From: Bacillota bacterium
GTDB taxonomy: Bacteria; Bacillota_A; Clostridia; Lachnospirales; WQUN01
Direction of reading: 5' to 3'
Assembly: GCA_009786175.1 (NCBI GenBank)
Contig: WQTQ01000243.1
Coordinates: forward strand, 8,534 to 72,533
Length of the DNA: 64,000 nucleotides
Shown here: positions 46,117 through 54,222 of the stretch, one piece after another
Layout of the letters: each line of letters starts with the position of its first letter
Position numbering within the stretch: the first letter of the stretch is position 1
Program-made: the position numbers and the translations under genes
Notes under the pieces: generated by a model
The model's database searches: none
Told to the model about the DNA's origin: nothing
What the model saw: the letters and a program-made list of their open reading frames with translations, nothing else

Positions 46117-46698
46117 ATGCAAGAGGTAAAGAAAAAAATCCCGTATAAAGTTCAAAAAGGGAACAGACCAAAAATCGAAGAAGTCATAAACTATTGCCTC
46201 GACGGCGATTTAAGAATGGCGGCGTTGGGTTTTGCTGCATGGCTTCGTACAACCGGTTTCAAAATACAATTACACGCTTCAACAACAAGGGGACACAATG
46301 TAAAATATAATGGCGTTTATCTTTGTAAGATGCTATTTTTCGGCGAGCATGACTGGGAACATGTTGACAGCCACTATCCGGGCGACCCTCAATATTGGAG
46401 TATTAGTCCCAATCTTGTATCTTCAGATAAATATGCAGCTGAAATTAGAAACGAAGGACTAGCAAAATTATCGTGGAAGCCAAATTATTGTATACACAAA
46501 GTACAGCCCGACAAAACGCTGATAAATAACACTTGCAACGCTTGTTCTGTAAAAGGTATAGACAGGTTAGTTTTCGGTGAAGATTTTGTGCAGTGTTGTG
46601 TAGGTTTCCCTGCGGTTAAAAACCCCGATGATGCGGAACTTGAACGCATAAAAAGATTGCTGGTCTTGGAAAAAGATGCAAGGGATAATACCCCCTGA
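46117..46698 (+). CDS. Hypothetical protein, 193 aa
   Basis: A soluble protein starting after TTAGGAGTTAAC. No family was recognised. It has several Cys (NNTCNACSVKG, VQCCVGFP) and Trp/His-rich segments (FFGEHDWEHVDSHYPGD). The C-terminus ends in a helix and its stop codon TGA (46696-46698) lies inside a GATATC palindrome. The last codons (-NTP) are therefore encoded by the repeat, so the original 3' end may have been replaced. It stands alone between two terminator-like structures. Confidence 0.6.
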   Translation: MQEVKKKIPYKVQKGNRPKIEEVINYCLDGDLRMAALGFAAWLRTTGFKIQLHASTTRGHNVKYNGVYLCKMLFFGEHDWEHVDSHYPGDPQYWSISPNLVSSDKYAAEIRNEGLAKLSWKPNYCIHKVQPDKTLINNTCNACSVKGIDRLVFGEDFVQCCVGFPAVKNPDDAELERIKRLLVLEKDARDNTP

Positions 46699-46710
46699 TA
46701 TCAGGGGGTA
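46689..46710. repeat. GATATC palindrome family, copy 4
   Basis: A perfect 22-base palindrome overlapping the last three codons of the preceding gene. It supplies that gene's stop codon. The following 220 bases up to the HicB-like gene show no other feature. Confidence 0.9.
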
Positions 46711-46934
46711 TCAATAGTCGCTAACGGGAAAATATCGTTTTCTTATTTAGCGAGACAACCCGGTTTTTGCACAACATTTAAATGGTACTCAATCTGCACG
46801 AAAACGAAATTGCGCTTGCTATATAACATAAGTCAGGTTATACTTACTTGCATTAGGGTAAAATTGCCAGGTGCGCCGTGGTGATTGGTGTGGGCACCAT
46901 TAGCAAAGTTGTATTTAGCAATAGGAGGATTTTT

Positions 46935-47159
46935 ATGAACTGCAAAATTAAACTTATCTGGAGTAAGGATGAAAAGTTTTGGCATTCGGAATCGATGGAT
47001 GAAAGATTTGGGTTAACCCTGGAATCTGGCTCATTAGATGTTCTAATAGAAAGGGTAAAAATGGCTGTGCCAGAAATGTTTGATATAATTGGTTATAAAG
47101 GTGAAATAAATTTGCAGTTTGAACTTGAACGAACAGATAAAATAGAGCCAGCGGCATAA
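46935..47159 (+). CDS. hicB: HicB-like (DUF1902) antitoxin
   Basis: A 74-residue protein from ATG 46935 after GGAGGATTTTT. Its sequence (KLIWSKDEKFWHSESMDE, GLTLESGSLDVLIERVKMAVPEM) matches the small beta-alpha-beta partial RNase H fold of DUF1902/HicB antitoxins. No DNA-binding tail follows, so autoregulation may depend on the complex. It overlaps the toxin gene by one base (TAATG), which is typical of coupled toxin-antitoxin genes. An upstream ATG at 46878 has no ribosome site. Confidence 0.8.
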   Translation: MNCKIKLIWSKDEKFWHSESMDERFGLTLESGSLDVLIERVKMAVPEMFDIIGYKGEINLQFELERTDKIEPAA

Positions 47160-47509
47160 TGGCAGATTATACAAAGCAAGTAAAAAGCATTCTTTCTGCT
47201 CATGGCTGTTATTTTGTACGGCAAGGAAAAGGCGACCATGAAAACTGGTACAGCCCTATTCTTAATAAGCCTTTTACTGTTGATGGGAGCATCAAAAAAA
47301 GAACAAGTGCGAATAAAACACTCAAATGTGCAGGTGTTTCAGCAAAAAGTATAATTAGCCTTGGAAAGCCCAGATTTTACAGCTTTCCGACGCAATACAT
47401 TAAAAGGCAGCATAGAATCTTTTCATCTACGCTGCCTTATTCATTTACCCGCCTACAGCAGATTAAGAAACATTTCTTTCTTTTCCGTAAGAAAATCTAT
47501 CGCTTTTAG
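47159..47509 (+). CDS. hicA: HicA-like mRNA interferase toxin with C-terminal extension
   Basis: The first 64 residues are a typical HicA: VKSILSAHGCYFVRQGKGDHENWYSP with the catalytic His, then a TVDGSIKKRTSANKTLKCAGV ending. HicA proteins usually stop around residue 60-65, whereas this frame runs on for about 50 residues (SFPTQYIKRQHRIF...) with no similarity. A one-base shift near 47350 would give an immediate stop, so the tail probably results from an indel. Activity is uncertain. It cleaves mRNA in known family members. Confidence 0.7.
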   Translation: MADYTKQVKSILSAHGCYFVRQGKGDHENWYSPILNKPFTVDGSIKKRTSANKTLKCAGVSAKSIISLGKPRFYSFPTQYIKRQHRIFSSTLPYSFTRLQQIKKHFFLFRKKIYRF

Positions 47510-48455
47510 GCCTCGGTTTGACAAATCTGAAGTATCAACACCATACGTAGTGGTATTCAAATTTGCTGCACACCACACATAATAAATAGATTGTTTTTCT
47601 TCGGCTGTCAGCAGATTTAAACTATCATATCCTTTCAAGATTTCCTTAAACATTGCTATACAAGCTTCAAACGACTCGGCGTGGTCGGCCGGGCCGGCAC
47701 ACCAAACTATGTCAAAGAGCCTTGTGTGAGATACATTGTATATTTCGTACCCTTTGATTCCCACAACTTCACCGTTTTCGTATGCTATAGCGTCCCCGGT
47801 TGGGTTGCCGTGAATAAGCTGTTTGGGTATTTTTTCATACAATTTGCCAAAAATTTTTGTATAATCGTTGAAAAAAGCATCGTCGATTCCCAAATTGTCT
47901 TTTGTTGCAGATTCTTTTATCTTTAACTATCCGTATGTTCCGTATCATCACGGAACGTTCTTTTGTTTTGAGATAGTAGTCATCTCCGATTTTCCACACC
48001 TGCCAATCCAGTTCCCCTGTCCAATTTCTCGTGGAAACATCCTCTATTTTTAGCCCTTGCGGGATGTCCCAATTTTCCAGAATGGCTTGTATGTCTTTCA
48101 TACTGTGCATAATAAATACCTCCGATTTTTGAGTACCTTTGTGATAAATACTTAAATGCTTTTTTGGAGAGCAGCCGTACATTCTAATAAACGCTTTATA
48201 AAACCCCGCATACGTATCAAAGCCGTACTCCGGCACCACGCCGATAGCTTTTCGGCCGGATGAAATTTCAACAAGAGCATGATCTAAACGCCTTTTTAGA
48301 ATATAACTTGCAACCGTCGAGTCCATTGCTTGGGCAAACATTCGGCAAAAATGCCCGGTTGAATAGTTTGCTAACGCCGCAAGGTCATCTGCGGTTATAT
48401 CGGTTTTAAGATTTTGCTCAATGTAATCAAGCGACGACTGAATAAATGTGTGCAT
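47453..48455 (-). pseudogene. AraC-type regulator fused to phosphotransferase, frameshifted and degraded
   Basis: The 5' part (ATG 48455) has an AraC double HTH (ITADDLAALANYSTGHFCRMF and AIGVVPEYGFDTYAGFYKAFIRMYGCSPK). It is followed by the start of an aminoglycoside-phosphotransferase-like domain (ENWDIPQGLKIEDV, GDDYYLKTKERSVMIRNIRIVK). Around 47920 the frame shifts by one base and continues as NLGIDDAFFNDYTKIFGKLYEKIP. The loop normally reading H-x-D is HGNPTGDAI, so the catalytic Asp is lost. The segment between kinase lobes is also missing (about 80 residues shorter than usual). It has both a frameshift and an internal deletion, hence a pseudogene. It overlaps the hicA tail. Confidence 0.75.
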
Positions 48456-48677
48456 AAATTGCTCCCCTTCCGTACGGTGATTTTATTATACAGTATGAAT
48501 TACATAAAACATTTCCGAAATCAACATAAATAAATACTGGGTACGAATTCTACGGTTTGCGTTATACACACATTATTGGTACACTGTAGAAAATTTGCAT
48601 AACAGAGGTCACAAAAATGCCAAACGTAGTTATACAAGGGAAAATGGGAATATTAAAGTGCGAATGGAGGCGGCAAC

Positions 48678-49358
48678 ATGCCCCACATCCTAATAATAGA
48701 AGACGATGACAACCTGCTGCGGGGCATTGCTTACGCCTTTGAGAAAGACGGCTACACCGCCCTAAAAGCCGCAACAATACAAGCCGGGCGAAAGCTTCTT
48801 TCGCAAAACACCGCAGACATAATAATCCTGGACGTTGGCTTACCCGACGGCAACGGCATGGATTTTTGCAAAGAAATCCGCCAAGGTTCCAGCGTTCCTA
48901 TTATAATGCTAACCGCCTGCGACATGGAAACAGACCAAGTTTCCGGCTTTGCCGCCGGTGCCGACGACTATGTAACAAAGCCATTCTCTCTGTCTGTGCT
49001 GCGTGCGCGGGTAGAAGCGGTTTTGCGCCGTATACCCGCCAGGGAAACAAGCGCGCAATCTAAGGGGTTACAGCTGGACATAAGCCTTTGCAAGCTGTAT
49101 AAAAACGGGCAAGAGATTCCCATTAGTGCCACGGAGTTCAAACTGATAAAATACTTTATGGACAACGCGGGGCAAGTGCTTTCCAAAGAACAAATCCTTG
49201 CGGCCCTATGGGACAACCGGGGCAATTTTGTAGACGACAACACTCTGCCCGTAAACATCAGCCGCCTGCGGGCAAAAATAGAGGACGACCCTAAGAACCC
49301 GCAAATTATTAAAACCGTCCACGGACTGGGGTATGTGTGGGCTTCTTTGCGAGCGTAG
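48678..49358 (+). CDS. OmpR-family response regulator
   Basis: A 226-residue regulator: receiver domain (IIEDDDN acidic pair, phosphorylated Asp52 in LDVGLPD, Thr79, Lys101 in VTKPFS) and winged-helix DNA-binding domain (about 130-224, with LPVNISRLRAKIEDDP and IKTVHGLGYVW). GGAGGCGGCA precedes ATG. The last residues and stop codon (SLRA-stop) are encoded by the start of a dispersed repeat. The kinase gene is 110 bases downstream. It probably controls the ABC transporter at 51134. Confidence 0.92.
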   Translation: MPHILIIEDDDNLLRGIAYAFEKDGYTALKAATIQAGRKLLSQNTADIIILDVGLPDGNGMDFCKEIRQGSSVPIIMLTACDMETDQVSGFAAGADDYVTKPFSLSVLRARVEAVLRRIPARETSAQSKGLQLDISLCKLYKNGQEIPISATEFKLIKYFMDNAGQVLSKEQILAALWDNRGNFVDDNTLPVNISRLRAKIEDDPKNPQIIKTVHGLGYVWASLRA

Positions 49359-49435
49359 CGAAGCAATCCAGTGACTTATCATTTCGCTAAAGTCGCTGGA
49401 TTGCTTCGTCGCAAAATGGCTCCTCGCAAAGCAGA
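49348..49435. repeat. Dispersed palindromic repeat (AGCGAAGCAATCCAG type)
   Basis: TTTGCGAGCGTAGCG at the left, CGAAGCAATCCAG (49359-49371) and its complement CTGGATTGCTTCG (49396-49408), then GTCGC and CTCCTCGCAAAG at the right. This matches a repeat type I know from many unrelated bacterial genomes (GAGCGAAGCAATCC ... GGATTGCTTCGTCGC). It fills most of the gap between the regulator and kinase genes and provides the regulator's stop codon. Confidence 0.8.
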
Positions 49436-49468
49436 ATTTTTCGTTAGCTAATCCACCGGAAAGGAGTA

Positions 49469-50401
49469 ATGACTATAATTACCATAATTTCTGCCATTGC
49501 ACTTACAGTAATCACCTGCGCCCTTACAATCTTTTTCTGCCGCAAGTACGTCCGCGGCACCTTCAACTCTATAGACAATGTACTGGACCGGGTACTGGCT
49601 AAAGACCCGTCGCTGCTTACCGGCACCACCGACGAAAAGCGGCTTTCCAAGCTTACGTACAAGGCCCGCCGCATTGCGGAAATGTGCGCACTTGAAGTGG
49701 CCCAAACAAGCGCGGAAAAAGAGACTATTCAAGGGTTTATCGCCGATATGTCCCACCAAATGAAAACACCGCTTGCGGGCATTTCCATGTACGCGGATTT
49801 ATTGCAAGAGGGCAACACTACGGAAGAACAACAGGAATTCCTTTCCCGTATAAAATCCGGCACGGAGAAATTACAGTGGATTATGGACGGCCTGATAAAA
49901 ATGTCCCGATTAGAAGCGGGGGCAATTCAGCTTGCGTTAGTAAAAACCGGCATTAAACAGACAATCTCCGATGCCATTGCCACCGTTCTGTCCGCCGCCG
50001 CAAAAAAAGACATTCACATCAGACTGACAGATTTTGGAGACGCGCAGCTTTATCACGACAGCAAATGGACACGGGAAGCAATAGTTAACATCCTGGAAAA
50101 CGCCGTTAAATACACAGGCACAGGCGGCGAAATTAACATTTCTGTAGAATCCCTTCCGCTGTACACCAAGATTATGATTACCGACAACGGCATTGGCATA
50201 AATAAAGATGACTGGCACCGTATTTTCAAACGGTTTTACCGGGGCCAAAACGTAAAAGACAGCGAAGGCGCGGGCCTTGGGCTGTACCTTGCGTCTTTGA
50301 TAATGGAAAAACAGGGCGGGTACATTATGGTGGATTCCAAGCCCGGGGTATTTACAACTTTCTCGTTGTTCTTGAAAAACCCGGACACCGGTGTATACTA
50401 A
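49469..50401 (+). CDS. Sensor histidine kinase
   Basis: A 310-residue kinase with a single N-terminal membrane span (IITIISAIALTVITCALTIFFC) and no extracytoplasmic domain. The H-box is DMSHQMKTPLAGISMYADLL near 92-110, the N-box NILENAVKYTGTGGE, and the G-boxes ITDNGIGINKDD and GAGLGLYLASLI. Lack of an outside sensor suggests it senses within the membrane or through its transporter partner, as in Bce-type systems. AAAGGAGTA precedes ATG. Confidence 0.9.
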   Translation: MTIITIISAIALTVITCALTIFFCRKYVRGTFNSIDNVLDRVLAKDPSLLTGTTDEKRLSKLTYKARRIAEMCALEVAQTSAEKETIQGFIADMSHQMKTPLAGISMYADLLQEGNTTEEQQEFLSRIKSGTEKLQWIMDGLIKMSRLEAGAIQLALVKTGIKQTISDAIATVLSAAAKKDIHIRLTDFGDAQLYHDSKWTREAIVNILENAVKYTGTGGEINISVESLPLYTKIMITDNGIGINKDDWHRIFKRFYRGQNVKDSEGAGLGLYLASLIMEKQGGYIMVDSKPGVFTTFSLFLKNPDTGVY

Positions 50402-50476
50402 TTATAAACAGGTGTGCATGTCTGCTTGACAACAGCCGCACTTCTTCTGAATACATTATAGGAAAGAGCATGCTTA

Positions 50477-51055
50477 GTGGAAAAGACTGTAAAGCCCCTA
50501 GTGCTAAAAATAATTTTCGTCACGCTATGTGTAGTTGCGTTGATTGGCTTCTTCCTTCCAGCAATATATGTGGAACTTTCGTTTCTAGGCAATACAAGAA
50601 CCTCTAGCTTTAGTTTGGCAACCGTTTTTGAGGATAGTGAGAGCTGGTTTGGGGGTATGGATTTTGCCCAGTCCGATTTGGCCGACCGCTTTGTTGACGA
50701 CGATATAATGGCTAATGTTGACAACAGAATTACTGTATCTGTGGCATTATACTTTATTACACTGGTACTTACATTGTGCGTATTAACATTATCGTTACTG
50801 GGACGGTTGCCAAAGGTAACAACTGTTTTATTGGCTTGTGCCACAACGCTGTATATTGTGGCAGCGCGCACAATATTAACAATACCGGCAATTCTACTTG
50901 AAGGGATACAAAATGCCCTTGGATTTTTCGCCTTGTTTATTAACATTTCGGAAATGATTGCAATAACATTAGGCATAGGGTATTGGTTAACGCTTGCTAT
51001 GTTGGCGAGTGCAACAATAATAAAAATAGCTGGGATACTTCTTACAAAACTGTAA
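50477..51055 (+). CDS. Four-span membrane protein of unknown function
   Basis: A 192-residue protein from GTG 50477 after AGGAAAGAG. It has four hydrophobic spans (about 10-32, 92-118, 125-145, 158-190) and a short extracellular loop with several acidic residues (EDSESWFGGMDFAQSD). An ATG at 50470 is in another frame. It lies between the kinase gene and the ABC genes it may belong with. No family was recognised. Confidence 0.6.
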   Translation: MEKTVKPLVLKIIFVTLCVVALIGFFLPAIYVELSFLGNTRTSSFSLATVFEDSESWFGGMDFAQSDLADRFVDDDIMANVDNRITVSVALYFITLVLTLCVLTLSLLGRLPKVTTVLLACATTLYIVAARTILTIPAILLEGIQNALGFFALFINISEMIAITLGIGYWLTLAMLASATIIKIAGILLTKL

Positions 51056-51110
51056 GAAATAACGCGTCACCTGTAAGGACATTGTAAGATTTCACGCTTA
51101 CAATGTCCTT
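51051..51110 (+). promoter_or_regulatory. TGTAAG repeats and hairpin upstream of ABC genes
   Basis: TGTAAG occurs at 51051, 51072 and 51083 (spacings 21 and 11 bp), with CTTACA at 51097. The segment 51074-51110 is also a perfect 14-bp inverted repeat (AAGGACATTGTAAG and complement). Direct repeats about one and two helical turns apart fit an OmpR-family regulator site. The hairpin may also terminate the upstream gene. Confidence 0.55.
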
Positions 51111-51133
51111 ATTACGTTTAAAAGGAGAACCCC

Positions 51134-51811
51134 ATGGCAATTTTAACAACCCATAATCTAAAAAAACATTACGGCCTATCCCCCAACCTTGTCCGGGCAT
51201 TGGACGGTGTAGACATTAAGGTAAAAGAGGGTGAATTTGTAGCCGTTGTAGGGCAGTCCGGTTCCGGCAAAAGCACCTTATTGCACATGCTGGGCGGGCT
51301 GGACAAGCCCACAAGCGGCAGTGTTACCGTTGGCGGCCACGACATTTCCAAAATGTCTGACCAACAGCTAACTATTTTCCGCAGGCGCAACGTGGGCTTT
51401 GTCTTCCAAAGCTTTAACCTTGTACCCATTTTAAGCGTGTATGAAAATATAGTGCTGCCAATAGAGCTTGACGGAAACACCGTTGACAACCCCTTTGTGG
51501 ACGAAATTATTGGTACGCTGGGCCTGGTGGATAAGCGTAACGCCATGCCCAACCAGCTTTCCGGCGGGCAGCAGCAACGGGCAGCAATTGCCCGGGCTCT
51601 GGCAGCAAAACCGTCAATTATCCTGGCAGACGAACCTACAGGCAACCTAGACAGCAAAACAAGCCAGGATGTTTTGGGCGTCCTTAAAATGACGTCTACA
51701 CGGTTTAGGCAGACGATTATGATGATAACCCACAACGAACATATTGCCCAGCTTGCAGACAGGATTATTCACATCGAGGACGGTAAAATTAAGGGCGGTG
51801 CCGCTCAATGA
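51134..51811 (+). CDS. ABC transporter ATP-binding protein (MacB/LolD/BceA type)
   Basis: A 225-residue ATPase: Walker [18 protein letters not shown]-loop [18 protein letters not shown], signature [16 protein letters not shown], Walker [14 protein letters not shown] and H-loop ITHNE. The N-L-D-S extension marks the MacB/BceA subclass. AAAAGGAG precedes ATG. It overlaps the permease gene by ATGA. With the two-component genes upstream it resembles a peptide-antibiotic detoxification or sensing module. Confidence 0.93.
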   Translation: MAILTTHNLKKHYGLSPNLVRALDGVDIKVKEGEFVAVVGQSGSGKSTLLHMLGGLDKPTSGSVTVGGHDISKMSDQQLTIFRRRNVGFVFQSFNLVPILSVYENIVLPIELDGNTVDNPFVDEIIGTLGLVDKRNAMPNQLSGGQQQRAAIARALAAKPSIILADEPTGNLDSKTSQDVLGVLKMTSTRFRQTIMMITHNEHIAQLADRIIHIEDGKIKGGAAQ

Positions 51812-54207
51812 AAAACAACAACCAGGCAATTGTCCGCAAAATAACAAGCCGTACATTGCAGGTCAACTTTAAGCGCAACTTTTTTATTACCGTGGCAATC
51901 GCCCTTACGGCGTTTATGATTGCATCCGTGTTTAGCGTGGGCATGGGTTACTACCAATCCATGACCGTCATGCCATTCCGCTTCGAGGGCACCCGGGTAC
52001 ATGTTGGTTTTATGGGGCTGGACGACGAACAAATAGAAACTATACGCCGCACAAATTTTGTACGGCATATCGCCTTTGGCACTCCCACCCTTGACCCGGT
52101 TGGCGTCATGAATTTATTTGACTGCCCACTCCAAGGCGTTACCATGCTTTACACATGCAGAAGTTCCTGGAACAATTTCCAAACCCCCACATTTACAAAT
52201 GTGGTTGGCCGCTATGCCACCGGGGAAAATGAAATAATGCTTTCCCGTACAAAACTGGAGCGCATGGGGATAGAAAACCCTTATGCAGGCATGGAAATAC
52301 CCCTGGATTTTGTCATCCATGGGCAAGAGGAAATTTTGCACAAAAATTTTGTCCTATCTGCCATTTACACAGAATTTGTAAGCGTTCACCCAAACGCCGG
52401 TACGCCGGTGTTTGTTTCCCAAGCCTTTGCGGAACGGCATGGGCGGTATATTCCCGGGAATTTTGCCATAAACATTATTTTCCGCAACCAAAACAGAGCT
52501 TACGACTATTCCCGGCAGTTAATAGAAACCCTAAATTTACGGGAAGGCCAGACTTACGGAATCCACCCCGCCATCCAACGGGGCATAGAAATTAATACCA
52601 CAACTATGTACACTGCCATGGGGATTATCGTGGCATTCCTGATGTTTGTGGGCTTTTTACTGATTTACAACGTAATGTTTGTGTCTGTGTCCAAGGATGT
52701 ACGATTCTACGGGCTGCTAAAAACTCTTGGCACAACGCCCCGCCAGCTTAGGCGGGTTGTAAACGGGCAGGTTCTGCGCCTGTACGCCATTGGGCTGCCC
52801 GTTGGCCTTGGCATTGCCGCGGCGGCTTCCCTTGTGCTGGTTCCACTGTTTATGGGCGACCATACAATAATTTCATTTTCGCCGTTGATATACATTGGCG
52901 GCGCGGTGTTTACGCTGCTTACCACGTACTTAAGCGCGTTTACATCCGCCGGGAAAGCCGCAAGAGTTTCACCAATTGAAGCAATCCGCTACGCGGGCGA
53001 GCAGCGGGTTAACGTGAAGGCCCGCTCTTCCGCCAGGGGCAAGCCGTGGCGTATGGCCTGGCGGAATACCTTCCGGGAGCGCAAACAGGCCACGGTTGTG
53101 CTAATCAGCCTGTTTTTGGGCGTGACCGTGTTTACAACAATTATGACAATCGTTAACGGCTATGACATCGACAGCGAACTGGCCGCCCTTCACACCCACG
53201 ACTTTAACATTAGCAACCCCACGGGCGGAGTTCCACGGTACGACCCTGCATTTACCGGGGAAATTGCCAATATTCCAAATGTGACAAATGTATACGAATT
53301 AAACATGACTGTTGGCAAAATCCCGGCTTTACAAACCCTTGGCGGCATCTATGCGATAGATACAGCGTGGATACTGCTGCTCTACCCACAGCTTGACGTT
53401 GCTGCCTTTGAACGGGGCGAAATTGCCCTGCTCGACGGCGGTGCGGTCAACATTGGCGACCGCATAGCCAACGAAGCCCTGTACCCCGGCATGTTTGTGG
53501 ACATGCTGCTTGGGGACAGGGAAATACCTACATCAAACGTGAAAATAGGCAGCGTTACACAGTACAGGCTGGCCGGCGCGTCAATTTCCAACCCTAATTA
53601 CCTGCACATGTCATTAATCATGTCCAACGTATTTTTACAGCAGAAAGTTGACGACTTACGGTTCATAAGCCTGGCCGTAAATGTGCGGCGGGGCACAGAC
53701 AGTCAGGTAAACGCCTATCTGCAAAACATGCCGGGGGAAGACAGACGCATAATCTCCCGCTACCAATCCCGCCAGCGCATGGAAGAAGAACGGCTGGTAA
53801 TGTTCGCCCTTGGGGCCGGTATTTCCGCCATACTTGGGACAATCGGCATATTTAATTTTATCAACGTAATCTCCGTGGGGCTGCTTGTGCGCAAGCGGGA
53901 ATTTGCCGCGCTGGAAAGCGTGGGCATGAGCAAAAAGCAGATGCGCAGTATGCTACGGTGGGAAGGTGCCGTCTATTGGATGCTTACCATTGCGGCGTCC
54001 CTAACCGCCGGTACGGCAATCGCTTACTGGATGTTTACACTTATGAGCAGTTCTAACCCAACACAATTTCCCAATTTTGTATACCCTGTTGTGCCGGTTG
54101 CCGCGGCATATGTACTAATTATAATTATTTGCTCTGCCGTGCCGGAGCTGGCGTACAGAAGCATCAGTAAAATGACATTGGTAGAAAGGCTGCGGGAAGC
54201 GGAGTAA
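51808..54207 (+). CDS. FtsX-type ABC transporter permease, large
   Basis: A 799-residue permease with two FtsX modules. The first span is at about 20-45. An extracellular loop (about 50-265) precedes three spans (about 270-380) with TLGTTPRQLRRVVNGQ. A second loop (about 455-660) is followed by three closing spans with LESVGMSKKQMRSML and the end YRSISKMTLVERLREAE. It is co-translated with the ATPase. Unlike BceB it has two large loops of similar size. Probably exports or removes an envelope-active compound. Confidence 0.88.
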   Translation: MKNNNQAIVRKITSRTLQVNFKRNFFITVAIALTAFMIASVFSVGMGYYQSMTVMPFRFEGTRVHVGFMGLDDEQIETIRRTNFVRHIAFGTPTLDPVGVMNLFDCPLQGVTMLYTCRSSWNNFQTPTFTNVVGRYATGENEIMLSRTKLERMGIENPYAGMEIPLDFVIHGQEEILHKNFVLSAIYTEFVSVHPNAGTPVFVSQAFAERHGRYIPGNFAINIIFRNQNRAYDYSRQLIETLNLREGQTYGIHPAIQRGIEINTTTMYTAMGIIVAFLMFVGFLLIYNVMFVSVSKDVRFYGLLKTLGTTPRQLRRVVNGQVLRLYAIGLPVGLGIAAAASLVLVPLFMGDHTIISFSPLIYIGGAVFTLLTTYLSAFTSAGKAARVSPIEAIRYAGEQRVNVKARSSARGKPWRMAWRNTFRERKQATVVLISLFLGVTVFTTIMTIVNGYDIDSELAALHTHDFNISNPTGGVPRYDPAFTGEIANIPNVTNVYELNMTVGKIPALQTLGGIYAIDTAWILLLYPQLDVAAFERGEIALLDGGAVNIGDRIANEALYPGMFVDMLLGDREIPTSNVKIGSVTQYRLAGASISNPNYLHMSLIMSNVFLQQKVDDLRFISLAVNVRRGTDSQVNAYLQNMPGEDRRIISRYQSRQRMEEERLVMFALGAGISAILGTIGIFNFINVISVGLLVRKREFAALESVGMSKKQMRSMLRWEGAVYWMLTIAASLTAGTAIAYWMFTLMSSSNPTQFPNFVYPVVPVAAAYVLIIIICSAVPELAYRSISKMTLVERLREAE

Positions 54208-54222
54208 AACTCCGCTTCCCCC

